A stretch of DNA of 64,000 bases from Rhodoplanes sp. Z2-YC6860 (lineage in GTDB: Bacteria > Pseudomonadota > Alphaproteobacteria > Rhizobiales > Xanthobacteraceae). The notes below the pieces were generated by a model, which did not search any database, was not told the DNA's origin, and was given only the letters and a program-made list of their open reading frames with translations. Position numbers and translations under genes: made by a program. Shown piece by piece: positions 17,772-26,754 of this stretch. The stretch covers positions 4,858,029-4,922,028 of the forward strand of contig NZ_CP007440.1 of NCBI RefSeq assembly GCF_001579845.1. The letters run 5' to 3'. The first letter of the stretch is position 1. The number at the start of each line of letters is the position of its first letter.

Positions 17772-20700
17772 CTATTCGGCCGGAACCGGAACACTCTCGG
17801 TCACTCGCCGCTCGCCGAACCAGCGCGTCAGGCGTTCGAGATAGAGATAGACGACCGGCGTGGTGAACAGCGTCAGCACCTGCGACAGCAACAGCCCGCC
17901 GACGATCGCATAGCCGAGCGGCTGGCGGATTTCCGATCCGGCGCCGGAACCGAGCATCAGCGGCACGCCGCCGAGCAACGCCGCCATGGTGGTCATCAGG
18001 ATCGGGCGAAAGCGCAGCAGGCACGCTTTGTAGATCGATTGCTCCGGGCTCGCGCCTTCGTTGCGCTCCAGATGCAGCGCGAAGTCGACCAGCATGATGC
18101 CGTTCTTCTTGACGATACCGATCAGGAGAATGATGCCGATGATCGCAATGACGCTGAGGTCCATGTGCACTGCCATCAAAAGCAGCAGCGCGCCGATGCC
18201 GGCCGACGGCAGGGTCGACAGGATGGTGATCGGGTGGATGAAGCTCTCATAGAGCACGCCGAGAATGATGTAGATCACCATCAGCGATGCTGCGACCAGG
18301 AGCACCTCGCCGGACAACGCCGACAGGAAGGCATTGGCGTTGCCCTGGAACGCGGTGACCAGCGAGGCCGGCTTGCCGCTCTGCTGCTCGAAGGCGCGGA
18401 TCGCCGCGACCGCGTCGCCGAGCGCCACGCCGGGCTTCAAGTTGAAGGAAATCGTCGCCGACGGAAACATGCCCTGGTGATTGATCACGATCGGCGCCGC
18501 CGTGAGATTGCTCTTGACCAGCGTGCTCAGCGGCACCTGCTGGCCGGTGGATGAGTTCACGTAGATGTTGCGGAGCGCGTCCGGGCCTGTCTGGAAGCGC
18601 GGATCGACCTCGAGCACGACGTGGTACTGGTTGAGCGGCGTGAACATGGTCGAGACGATGCGCTGGCCGAAGGCATCGTCGAGCGTGTTGTCCACGGTCT
18701 GGGGCAGGATGCCGAAACTCGACGCCACCTCGCGATTGACCGTCACGTTGAGGCGCGGCCCGGCGTTCTGCTGGTCGGAGGCGACGTCGGTGATGCCCGG
18801 AATGGTCTTGAGCTTGTCGAGGAACACCGCCGTCCAGTGATTGAGCTCGTTCTGGTCGGCATCGGTGAGCGTGTATTGATACTGCGTCTTGGAGAGCCGC
18901 GCGCCGACCGTGATGTCCTGCGAGGCCTGCATATAGAGCCTGATGCCCTGGATGTTGGCGATCTTGGTGTTCAGGCGGGCGATCACCTGGTCGGCGGTGA
19001 CGTCGCGCTCCGACTGCGGCTTGAGCGTGATGAACATGCGCCCCTGGTTGAGTGTCGCGGTGGCGCCGCCCGCGCCGATATAGGCGACGACTGAGTACAC
19101 GGCCGGATCCTTCTGGACCACCGCGGACACGGCTTTTACGCGATCCGACATCGCCGGGAACGAGATATCCTGCGCCGCCTCGGCGATGCCGACGATGACG
19201 CCGGTGTCCTGCTGCGGGAAGAAGCCCTTGGGAATGACCACATAAAGGTATCCGGTGAGCCCGATGGTGCCGAGCATCACCATCAGGGTGATGAATCTGT
19301 GCCGCAGCGCGACCTTGAGGCCGGCGTCGTAGACCGCGAGCAGCGCATCGAAGCCCTTCTCCGACAGCCGATAGAGCCGTCCATGCTGTCCGCCATTGTG
19401 CTTGAGCAGGCGCGAGCACATCATCGGTGTCAGCGTGAGCGAGACGATGAGCGAGATCACCAGCGAAACGCTCACCGCAATGGCGAACTCCTGAAACAGC
19501 TTGCCGATATACCCACCCATCAGGAACAGCGGAATGAACACGGCAATGAGCGACAGCGTGATCGACACGATGGTGAAGCCGATCTCGCTCGATCCCTTGA
19601 GCGCGGCCTCCATCGGGCTCATGCCCTCTTCGAGGTAGCGGACGATGTTCTCGATCACGACCACGGCGTCGTCGACCACGAAGCCGGTCGCGATCGACAG
19701 CGCCATCAGCGAGAGATTGTCGAGGCTGTAGTTCAGCGCATAGAGCACCGCGAAGGTTCCGATCAGCGACAGCGGCACGGTGACGGCCGGGATGACGGTC
19801 GCCCAGAAATTGCGGAGAAACAGGAAGATCACCATCACGACCAGCGCGATGGTGAGTATCAGCGTGAACTGCACGTCGCTGACCGAAGCGCGGATCGTCT
19901 GGGTGCGGTCCGAGACGATATGCAGCTTGATCGACGGCGGCATGGAGGCCTGGAGCTGCGGCAGCAGCGCCTTGACGCGGTCCACCGTCTCGATGACGTT
20001 GGCGCCGGGCTGGCGCTGGACCTGAAGCGAGATGGCGCGCTGGCCGTTGTACCAGCCCGCGAGCAGGTCGTTCTCAGGTCCTTCGACGGCGTTGCCGATG
20101 TCGCGGATGCGCACCGGCGAGCCGTTGCGATAGGCCACGATCAGGTCGTTATAGGCGTCGGGCTTGATCACCTGGTCGTTGGTGTTGAGCGTGTAGGTCT
20201 GCTGCGGGCTGTTCAGGGTCCCCTTCGGCAGGTCGACATTGGCCTGCGTCAGCACGTTGCGGACGTCCTCCATCGAGATGCCGCGGTTGGCGAGCGCCTC
20301 TGGATTCACCTGGACGCGGATCGCTGGCTTCTGCTGGCCGCCGACACTGACCTGGCCGACGCCGGGCACCTGCGACATCTTCGGCTCGAGGATGCTTTCC
20401 GCATAAGCGTCGATCGTTGTCAGCGGCAGGCTGTCGGAGGTGAGCGCGATCTGGAGAACCGGCGTCTCAGCCGGATTGACCTTCTTGATGGTCGGCGGAT
20501 ACGGGATGTTCTGCGGCAGGAACGGAGACGCCGCGTTGATCGCGGCCAGCACGTCGGTCGCCGCGCTGTCGACGTCGCGACTCAAGTCGAACTGCACGGT
20601 GAGCTGGGTGAATCCCAGCGCGCTCGACGAGGTGAGCTGGGTGAGGCCCGGGATCTGCGAGAACTGCTGCTCCAGCGGCGTCGCGACCGACGACGCCATG

Positions 20701-20873
20701 GTGTCGGGATCAGCGCCGGGAAGCTGCGCCGTCACCTGGATGGTCGGATAGTTGACGTTGGGCAGCGCCGCGACCGGCAGCAGCCGGTAGGTCACAAGCC
20801 CGCACAGCAGCAGGCCTGCCATCAGTAGCACGGTTGCGATCGGCCGGTGAATGAAGGGTGCGGAGATATTCAT
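17772..20873 (-). CDS. RND multidrug efflux permease (MdtB/MdtC-like)
   Basis: 1033 residues with the standard 12-segment RND plan and two large periplasmic loops. The proton-relay acids in segment 4 are visible in GFVVDDAVVVIENIV, and the family start MNISAPFIHRPIATVLLM is present. It would pump drugs or amphipathic compounds with the membrane-fusion protein encoded just upstream (4-bp ATGA overlap) and an outer-membrane channel encoded elsewhere. It is the last gene of a four-gene set; the regulator and kinase at 24.5-26.6 kb probably control it. Single-permease architecture differs from the MdtBC two-permease system. Confidence 0.95.
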   Translation of the reverse strand: MNISAPFIHRPIATVLLMAGLLLCGLVTYRLLPVAALPNVNYPTIQVTAQLPGADPDTMASSVATPLEQQFSQIPGLTQLTSSSALGFTQLTVQFDLSRDVDSAATDVLAAINAASPFLPQNIPYPPTIKKVNPAETPVLQIALTSDSLPLTTIDAYAESILEPKMSQVPGVGQVSVGGQQKPAIRVQVNPEALANRGISMEDVRNVLTQANVDLPKGTLNSPQQTYTLNTNDQVIKPDAYNDLIVAYRNGSPVRIRDIGNAVEGPENDLLAGWYNGQRAISLQVQRQPGANVIETVDRVKALLPQLQASMPPSIKLHIVSDRTQTIRASVSDVQFTLILTIALVVMVIFLFLRNFWATVIPAVTVPLSLIGTFAVLYALNYSLDNLSLMALSIATGFVVDDAVVVIENIVRYLEEGMSPMEAALKGSSEIGFTIVSITLSLIAVFIPLFLMGGYIGKLFQEFAIAVSVSLVISLIVSLTLTPMMCSRLLKHNGGQHGRLYRLSEKGFDALLAVYDAGLKVALRHRFITLMVMLGTIGLTGYLYVVIPKGFFPQQDTGVIVGIAEAAQDISFPAMSDRVKAVSAVVQKDPAVYSVVAYIGAGGATATLNQGRMFITLKPQSERDVTADQVIARLNTKIANIQGIRLYMQASQDITVGARLSKTQYQYTLTDADQNELNHWTAVFLDKLKTIPGITDVASDQQNAGPRLNVTVNREVASSFGILPQTVDNTLDDAFGQRIVSTMFTPLNQYHVVLEVDPRFQTGPDALRNIYVNSSTGQQVPLSTLVKSNLTAAPIVINHQGMFPSATISFNLKPGVALGDAVAAIRAFEQQSGKPASLVTAFQGNANAFLSALSGEVLLVAASLMVIYIILGVLYESFIHPITILSTLPSAGIGALLLLMAVHMDLSVIAIIGIILLIGIVKKNGIMLVDFALHLERNEGASPEQSIYKACLLRFRPILMTTMAALLGGVPLMLGSGAGSEIRQPLGYAIVGGLLLSQVLTLFTTPVVYLYLERLTRWFGERRVTESVPVPAE

Positions 20874-22039
20874 GGGATGGCCTGCTCGACCGCGCTCTGC
20901 AACACGACGTCCTTGGTGGCGTCACCCTTCAGGACGCGGACCTGTGCGCCGGTCTGCAGCCGGTATTGGCCCGCGGTGACCACGGTCGTATTCGGCTGGA
21001 GGCCGGTATCGATCAGCGCCTGGCCGTCGCTGATCTGCGCCATGGTGATGGGCCGGATCTGCGCCGTGCCGTCTGTGCCGACCACCCAGACAAAGGCGCC
21101 ATTCGGCCCCTGCTGGATCGCCTCGGCCGGTACGCTCAATCCGTTGTGGCGGGTCTCGACCAGAAGCCGGGCATTGACGAGCTCGCCCGGCCAGAGCTGG
21201 CGCTTGGTGTTCGGAAAGCTCGCCCGCAACCGGATGGTGCCGGTGGTCTGAATGATCTGGTTGTCGACGAGATCGAGCTTGCCCTCGTCGAGTTCGACCT
21301 TGTCGTCCTGGCTATAGGCGTCGACGGTCAGCGCGCCCTTGGCCATGGCGGGCTGGATCCGGGTGAGATCGGTCTGCGGCAGCGTGAAGATCAGCGAGAT
21401 CGGCTCGATCTGCGTGACATCCACCAGGCCGTTGATGTCGGTCGGATGGATGATGTTGCCGATATCGATCTGGCGGATGCCGGTGACCCCATCAATCGGC
21501 GCGATAAGCCTGGTGTAGGCGAGATTGGTCCGGGCCTGCTCGATAACCGCCTCGTCGGACTGAACGATCGCCGTGAGCTGGGCGAGCTGCGCGCGCTGGG
21601 TGTCGACGAGCTGCTGGGTGGCCCAGCCCTTCTCGGCGAGCGGCACGTAGCGATTGAGATTGGCCTGCGCGTTGACCACCTGGGTCTGATCGCGATCGCG
21701 GTTGGCGATGGCCTGATCGAGCTGTGCCTTGAACGGCCGCGGATCGATCTCGGCGAGCAGGTCGCCCTTGTGCACGGTCTGGCCTTGGGTAAATGCGATG
21801 TTGACGATCTGGCCGGTGATCTGGCTGCGCACGATCACGTTGTTGTAGGCGACGACGGTGCCGACGCCGTGGAGATAAATCGGCACGTCATGCTGCGTCA
21901 CCGTGGTGGCAACGACCGGAACCGACGGCGGCGGCGCGGCCGGGCCGGACACGGGCGCGTCAAAGAAATGGATCGCGGCAAAGCCTGCAGCCGCAGTCAC
22001 GACCGCGGCGGTCAACGCGATTGCGATCGGGTTTCGCAT
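20870..22039 (-). CDS. RND efflux membrane-fusion (periplasmic adaptor) protein
   Basis: 389 residues. An N-terminal membrane anchor (IAIALTAAVVTAAAGFAAI) is followed by the lipoyl-like half VIVRSQITGQIVNIAFTQGQ, a coiled-coil hairpin rich in Gln/Ala (QLDQAIANRDRDQTQVVNAQ), the returning half-lipoyl RLIAPIDGVTGIRQID, and a beta-barrel domain. This is the normal order in MdtA/AcrA adaptors. The start at 22039 has GGAGG; the frame to 22129 is longer but unsupported. It overlaps the RND permease by 4 bp and follows two small exported proteins. Confidence 0.94.
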   Translation of the reverse strand: MRNPIAIALTAAVVTAAAGFAAIHFFDAPVSGPAAPPPSVPVVATTVTQHDVPIYLHGVGTVVAYNNVIVRSQITGQIVNIAFTQGQTVHKGDLLAEIDPRPFKAQLDQAIANRDRDQTQVVNAQANLNRYVPLAEKGWATQQLVDTQRAQLAQLTAIVQSDEAVIEQARTNLAYTRLIAPIDGVTGIRQIDIGNIIHPTDINGLVDVTQIEPISLIFTLPQTDLTRIQPAMAKGALTVDAYSQDDKVELDEGKLDLVDNQIIQTTGTIRLRASFPNTKRQLWPGELVNARLLVETRHNGLSVPAEAIQQGPNGAFVWVVGTDGTAQIRPITMAQISDGQALIDTGLQPNTTVVTAGQYRLQTGAQVRVLKGDATKDVVLQSAVEQAIP

Positions 22040-22056
22040 GGTCGCCTCCGTGCCTG

Positions 22057-22590
22057 TCAGCAGCCCGGCACTGTGCCGAGGTTCATGGATGTCGTCGGAT
22101 CTGACCCGTTCGTCAGCGAACCGGTGCAACCGGTCACGCCGTCCGGCGCCGGAACCACTGGTGCCGGCACCGTGATCATTGGGCTCAAGCCGCCGCCATC
22201 GAGCTCGGTCGAGCCGAGTGGAATCGTGCCCCCCGCGAGGTTCGGCGGCGCGCCGGACAGCGGCGAAGCGATACCCGTCGATGTGATGTTTGGCGTACCC
22301 GACGCGCAGCTCGACGTGGCACTAGCCAGTCCACCGCCATCGAATGTCGAGCCCGTTGCAGACGCGCCCAGCATGGACGGATCGCTCGGCACGCACGCCC
22401 CAAGCGGGCTCAATCCGCCTGGATCGATCTCGGTTGCGCCGAGCGGCACGCCGGTGCCGACTGACGAACTTGAGCCGAGCATGCCAAGCGGCGACGTTGC
22501 GCCGATCCCTGGCGTGGTGCTCGCGCTCTGGGCCTGCGCTGCGCAAGAGCCGAGCAGGATCATGATTGTCATCAAACATGCGCGCCGCAT
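22057..22590 (-). CDS. Exported low-complexity protein of unknown function
   Basis: 177 residues with a signal peptide (LMTIMILLGSCAAQA). The mature part is rich in Gly, Ser, Pro and Thr and has an internal repeat: PLGATEIDPGGLSP near residue 50 and PLGSTELDGGGLSP near residue 124, with related SPLGML and SPLSGAP elements. Four Cys are spread along the mature chain. No family recognised. It lies 12 bp after the preceding small gene and 17 bp before the adaptor gene, so it belongs to the RND operon and may act at the envelope. Confidence 0.7.
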   Translation of the reverse strand: MRRACLMTIMILLGSCAAQAQSASTTPGIGATSPLGMLGSSSSVGTGVPLGATEIDPGGLSPLGACVPSDPSMLGASATGSTFDGGGLASATSSCASGTPNITSTGIASPLSGAPPNLAGGTIPLGSTELDGGGLSPMITVPAPVVPAPDGVTGCTGSLTNGSDPTTSMNLGTVPGC

Positions 22591-22602
22591 CGGATCCTCC
22601 TG

Positions 22603-23085
22603 TCACTCGCAGTCGCGGCAGATCTGGAGTTGCTTGTCGAACTCAATCTGCTGTTCGGTCCGACGGCCCTCGTCCCGCTGCACCTTGCGCGGCAATTGCC
22701 ATTCATGGGGCTGACGATGGCCGATCGGCGCTTCCATGACGTGCCCCGGCGCAGGCTCAGTGCCCGGAGCTTCCTGCGCGCCGGCATTGACGGCTGTCAC
22801 CAAGGCGATCAGCGCCGCGGCAGCGGCGGTGAGTGCGAACTGCCGCAGTGCCGCGGCCGGATCGCGAAACGCGTTCTCATCGATGGTCGCGTTCATCACG
22901 ACCTCCTCGGTTGAGGCCGGCCGATCACCCGCATTGACGCTCGCAACGATGCTCAAGCGCACCGTGGCCGTCTCCGCACGCCGTACCATCGGCGCCAGAT
23001 CGCTGTCGTCTGCCGGCCAATCCTGCCAACCGTCGACAGGCTCCATGGATTCGGAAATGGATTCGAAATCGGAGGGTCTCGTCAT
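22603..23085 (-). CDS. Small exported or membrane protein of unknown function, first gene of the RND operon
   Basis: 160 residues from the ATG at 23085, which has AGGAG upstream. A second ATG at 22896 has an even stronger site (GAGGAGG) and would give a 97-residue protein with signal-like segment AALRQFALTAAAAALIALVT and a mature tail with two Cys (QICRDCE at the end). Either start, or both, may be used. No known domain. The promoter side carries paired AATTTA boxes (23140-23176). Confidence 0.6.
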   Translation of the reverse strand: MTRPSDFESISESMEPVDGWQDWPADDSDLAPMVRRAETATVRLSIVASVNAGDRPASTEEVVMNATIDENAFRDPAAALRQFALTAAAAALIALVTAVNAGAQEAPGTEPAPGHVMEAPIGHRQPHEWQLPRKVQRDEGRRTEQQIEFDKQLQICRDCE

Positions 23086-23139
23086 GGCCAAACTCCTGTT
23101 CTGTCCCATGCGACAGATTAGAAATGGCGCGGCCAACCA

Positions 23140-23176
23140 CCATTAAATTGGCGTTCAGGACGATAAATTCGAATTT
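23140..23176 (-). promoter_or_regulatory. Paired AATTTA boxes upstream of the RND operon
   Basis: On the plus strand TAAATT occurs at 23144 and 23164, exactly 20 bp apart; CCATTAAATTGG and the palindrome AAATTCGAATTT surround them. The same arrangement is found at 26637/26657. Likely operator for the neighbouring OmpR-type regulator. Confidence 0.45.
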
Positions 23177-23196
23177 AGGATTGGCGGCGCAACGCG

Positions 23197-24297
23197 TCAG
23201 GGCGCGACGCTCTTTCCCGACAGGGTGGAACCCCTCGCCCAGTCCTGCACGACGCGTTGCATATCCGCGAAATTGTGCTGAAGCTGCTGAAGCGCAAAGC
23301 CGAGGCCGAAAATGTGCTCGAGGTCGCCGACCGGCAGTCCCTGCGTCAGCCCCGCGGCGCGGATCGCTGCGATCTCCGATGCATAAGCCGCGATGGCGGC
23401 ATCGATCGGCTCAAGCGGCGGCGCAGATTTGCGCGAGGTCAGCGCGGCGGCGCACGCCAAGAAATAGTCGCGACCGGCGGCGCCGAGCTTATTCAACGGC
23501 GTGGGGAGACGCCCCGATATCCGCTCCGGCAACGGAGCCACGCCGGCGCGACCGATGATCACGAGGTCGTGGCGCAGCCGCAGCAAGGTTCGCGCCAGAG
23601 GGCCCGGGTCGGGCTCGGCTATCAGATTGACCATGCGCTCGCGCATCGCCTCGTCCGCCGTCGCCTGGAAAGTGCTCACGGCCTGGCCGATCTCATCTTG
23701 AATGCGGTTATTTTCGAGCGGATCGGTGCTCGCCGTGAAGGCTGCAAGCAGCCGCGGCAATGCGTTTGCCATCAGTTCCAACACGCGCCCCGCCGCATCA
23801 AGGCCGAGCGCGTGGGCGCGCGCTGGAAACACCAGAAGCGAAACCACGACCGCCACGGCGCCGCCGATCACAACCTCCAGCAGCCGGTAGAGCGCCGACT
23901 CGATCGGGGCTTCGCCGAGCTGGCTCGAGATCAGCAGCACGATGACCGCGGTAAACGGCGCGACGCGAAAGCTTGGATTGAGCGCCGCCGCATAGGCGAG
24001 CGGCACGATGGCCAGCGCCAGCGTGCCGGCAACGGCGAGAGGATCGGGGTGCGGCACCAGAACGGCGATCGCGGACCCATAAACCGCTCCGCCCAGCGTG
24101 CCGATGATATAGTCGGTGGTGGCCTTCAGCGATCCGCCGACGCTCATCTGGGTCACCACCACTGCGGTCAACACCGCCCACAAGCCGTGCAGCGGAATGG
24201 ACAGCACCTGCGCCAGGGTAAACGCCACGATCGCACTTGTCGTCACGCGCAGGCAGAAGCGCAGACGCGGATTGCCGAGGATCGTGGTGAGATTCAT
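23197..24297 (-). CDS. FUSC-family (aromatic acid/fusaric acid-type) exporter
   Basis: 366 residues. The N-terminal half has about six membrane segments with the family pattern HGLWAVLTAVVVTQMSVGGS and GTLGGAVYGSAIAVL, followed by a cytoplasmic helical region and a C-terminal domain. Such proteins export hydroxylated aromatic acids or related toxic organics. The start at 24297 fits the family; upstream codons to 24567 are unsupported. It lies between the RND operon and the two-component genes, all consistent with a toxic-compound efflux locus. Confidence 0.8.
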   Translation of the reverse strand: MNLTTILGNPRLRFCLRVTTSAIVAFTLAQVLSIPLHGLWAVLTAVVVTQMSVGGSLKATTDYIIGTLGGAVYGSAIAVLVPHPDPLAVAGTLALAIVPLAYAAALNPSFRVAPFTAVIVLLISSQLGEAPIESALYRLLEVVIGGAVAVVVSLLVFPARAHALGLDAAGRVLELMANALPRLLAAFTASTDPLENNRIQDEIGQAVSTFQATADEAMRERMVNLIAEPDPGPLARTLLRLRHDLVIIGRAGVAPLPERISGRLPTPLNKLGAAGRDYFLACAAALTSRKSAPPLEPIDAAIAAYASEIAAIRAAGLTQGLPVGDLEHIFGLGFALQQLQHNFADMQRVVQDWARGSTLSGKSVAP

Positions 24298-24560
24298 GGT
24301 TCGGATCACAAAAGCTGGCGCGCAGGCTGTGGGGGCATTTTCGTAGATTTGTCCGGTGGCGCGCGACATTAAAATCGAATTTATTGGCCATTCCGGGCGC
24401 TTGAAACTAATTTTAGGCCAACAGCCGGCACGGGCGAAATGCCCACTGGACCGGGGGGGGGCTTGCGACCGTGACAACATTGGCATCAACAGGAAGCTTC
24501 GACGGACCGGCCCAGACGCATGCCCAGGCCGGTGCTTTGGTCCATGCCGCGAGACAAGCC

Positions 24561-25238
24561 ATGCCAAAAGCGCTGCTGATCGAGGACGATCGTGAGACCG
24601 CCGACGAGATCGTGGCCGAGCTCGTCGAGCGCGGCTTCGTCGTCGAATGGGCCGCGACGGGCATCGAAGGCCTGGACAAGGCGCGGCTTGCCGACGCCGA
24701 CGTGATGATCGTCGACCGTTTGCTGCCGGGCCTCGACGGCCTGACCATTATCGAGGTGATCCGCAAGGAACATGTGCGCACGCCGGTTCTGGTGTTGAGC
24801 GCGCTCGGCGCGGTCGACGACCGCATCCGCGGGCTCCGCGCCGGCGGCGACGACTATCTCACCAAGCCGTTCGCGCTTGGCGAGCTCATTGCCCGCATCG
24901 AGGCGTTGCTGCGGCGGCCCGCGGAAAACCGCGACACCGTCGTGCGCGTCGGCCCACTGGAGCTCGATCTTTTGGCGCGCACCGCGAGACGCGGCGAGCG
25001 CGCGATGGATCTGCTGCCGCGCGAATTCCGTCTCCTCGAATACATGATGCGGCGCAAGGACCAACTCCTGACCCGGGCGATGCTGTTCGAAGAGGTCTGG
25101 AACTACAAGTTTGTGCCGCAGAGCAATCTGGTCGACGTGCACATGGGCCGCCTGCGCCGCAAGGTGGACCTGCCCGATGAGCCGCCGATGATCCAAAACA
25201 TCCGTGGCGAGGGTTTCATACTTCGTGCGCCCGCCTGA
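24561..25238 (+). CDS. OmpR-family response regulator
   Basis: 225 residues. The receiver domain has the acid pair in LLIEDDRE, phospho-acceptor Asp52 in DVMIVDRLLPGLDG, and the conserved Lys in YLTKPFALGEL. A winged-helix trans_reg_C domain follows (LLPREFRLLEYMMRR, ending NLVDVHMGRLRRKVD and IRGEGFIL). The ATG at 24561 begins the receiver exactly; the frame from 24471 adds a 30-residue unrelated leader. The kinase gene follows without a gap. It is divergent from the efflux genes and probably controls them. Confidence 0.95.
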   Translation: MPKALLIEDDRETADEIVAELVERGFVVEWAATGIEGLDKARLADADVMIVDRLLPGLDGLTIIEVIRKEHVRTPVLVLSALGAVDDRIRGLRAGGDDYLTKPFALGELIARIEALLRRPAENRDTVVRVGPLELDLLARTARRGERAMDLLPREFRLLEYMMRRKDQLLTRAMLFEEVWNYKFVPQSNLVDVHMGRLRRKVDLPDEPPMIQNIRGEGFILRAPA

Positions 25239-25242
25239 GTTC

Positions 25243-26592
25243 ATGCGAACCACGACCTTCCGCTGGACGCTGGTCGTCTCGGCGGCGTTCACGTTCTGCA
25301 TTCTGTTGATGTTCGCCTTTGTCCTGGCGCAGGCCTACCGGATGATGACGTCCGATGTTGATCGGCTGATCAATAGCGGAGCCGAGGCCATCGCTGCAGG
25401 CGCTACGCCGGACGAGCGGCTGCAGCGGATCGACGAGCATCTGCGCGTCAATCCACGGCAGGCGAAGTTTGCCGCGTTGTTCTCAGCTGACGGCCGCCGT
25501 GTCGGCGGCAACATCGTGTCCGTCCCGCCCGAACTCGCAGTGGACCTGGGGCCGCAGCTTGTCATGGTGCATGCGACCGACGCATCAGGCGGCGAACGGC
25601 AAGGCATACGCGCGGTGGCGCAGAAGCTACCGGATGGTTCGACGCTCATCGTCGGCCGGAGCGACTACGAATTCACCTGGGTCGTCCGCAGCGTGGAGCG
25701 CGCGCTGCTGCTGGGGCTGATCCCCACGCTCTGTCTCGCCTTCGCGGTTGGCCTGTTCCTGAACGGCCGCGCGCAACGCCGCGTCGAGGAGGTGAACCAG
25801 ACAGTGCAACGCTTCGTCGCGGGCGAATTGCGCGAGCGCCTGCCGACGCCCGGAACCAATGATCCGTTCGGCAGGCTCGCGGGCCTCGTCAACGGCATCC
25901 TCGACGAGGTCGAGTCTCTCGTGCGCAGACTCGCCGGCGTCGGCGACGACATCGCCCATGACCTGCGCACGCCGCTCACCCGCGTACGCGTGTCGCTCGA
26001 GCGCGCCCGGCACAAGGCCCATAGCGTCGATGAATTGCGGGGTAGCGTCGATCAGGCCATCTTAGGCCTCGACCAGTCGCTTGCCATCATCACGGCGCTG
26101 TTGCGGATCGCCGAGATCGAACACAGCCGCCGCATGGACGGCTTTCGAGATGTGCCGCTCGCCGAACTTCTCCGCGAGGTCGGCGACCTCTACGAGCCCA
26201 TCGCCGAGGACAAGAAGGTGGCCTTCGCGGTCCATGCTGCGGACGACGCGACCGTGCACGGCGATCGCGATCTCCTGTTCGAGGCGGTTGCCAACATGGT
26301 CGACAACGCCGTGAAGTTCACACCAGCAGGCGGCAAGGTCGCGATCGACCTCCTGCGCCGCGGCGACGATGCCGTCATGCGCGTCAGCGACAGCGGCCCT
26401 GGCATTGCGGCGAACGAAGTGGATCAGGTCGCCAAGCGCTTCTACCGCTCCGACAAGAGCCGCCGCGACCCGGGGCTGGGGCTGGGGCTCAGTCTGGTTG
26501 CCGCGATCGTCAAGCTGCACGGCTTCCGTTTCAACATCTCGGCTGGCCCGGGCTGCGTCGCTGAAATCGTCGGACAACGGATCGCCGCCTGA
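25243..26592 (+). CDS. Sensor histidine kinase, partner of the upstream regulator
   Basis: 449 residues. An N-terminal membrane helix (VVSAAFTFCILLMFAFVLA), a periplasmic domain of about 130 residues, and a second helix (LLLGLIPTLCLAFAVGLFL) precede HAMP and the phospho-acceptor box DIAHDLRTPLTRVR. The ATP-binding N box (NMVDNAVKFT) and G box (DSGPGIA, GLGLGLSLV) are complete. A GTG at 25225 overlapping the regulator is an alternative start. It would sense an envelope or periplasmic cue and phosphorylate Asp52 of the regulator. Confidence 0.94.
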   Translation: MRTTTFRWTLVVSAAFTFCILLMFAFVLAQAYRMMTSDVDRLINSGAEAIAAGATPDERLQRIDEHLRVNPRQAKFAALFSADGRRVGGNIVSVPPELAVDLGPQLVMVHATDASGGERQGIRAVAQKLPDGSTLIVGRSDYEFTWVVRSVERALLLGLIPTLCLAFAVGLFLNGRAQRRVEEVNQTVQRFVAGELRERLPTPGTNDPFGRLAGLVNGILDEVESLVRRLAGVGDDIAHDLRTPLTRVRVSLERARHKAHSVDELRGSVDQAILGLDQSLAIITALLRIAEIEHSRRMDGFRDVPLAELLREVGDLYEPIAEDKKVAFAVHAADDATVHGDRDLLFEAVANMVDNAVKFTPAGGKVAIDLLRRGDDAVMRVSDSGPGIAANEVDQVAKRFYRSDKSRRDPGLGLGLSLVAAIVKLHGFRFNISAGPGCVAEIVGQRIAA

Positions 26593-26636
26593 GCGCATGA
26601 CCGGCGCGGCGCGCCTGCTGCGTATGACTAAATCGC

Positions 26637-26662
26637 AATTTAATCGGCTAAACCCCAATTTA
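26637..26662 (+). promoter_or_regulatory. Paired AATTTA boxes upstream of a small exported protein
   Basis: AATTTA at 26637 and 26657, 20 bp apart, within CAATTTAATCGG and CCAATTTAATGG. The second box shares 12 bp exactly with the site upstream of the RND operon read on the other strand. Confidence 0.45.
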
Positions 26663-26754
26663 ATGGCGGCTCACAACCCGAAGGCGCATCTCCATCACGT
26701 CGGCACGGCCTTTCACCCCCGAATGCTGATGCTCAGATTGAACAGGAGATGACT

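Noticed and set aside
19299-20828. 509-codon plus-strand open frame
   Set aside because: Antisense to the RND permease; extremely Arg/Asp/Gln-rich.
20858-22714. 618-codon plus-strand open frame
   Set aside because: Antisense to the adaptor and repeat-rich exported protein; no signal or domain.
24425-24470. Run of G (nine) as a phase-variable tract
   Set aside because: It lies outside the preferred regulator start at 24561, so slippage would not change a protein; could only affect the unsupported longer frame.
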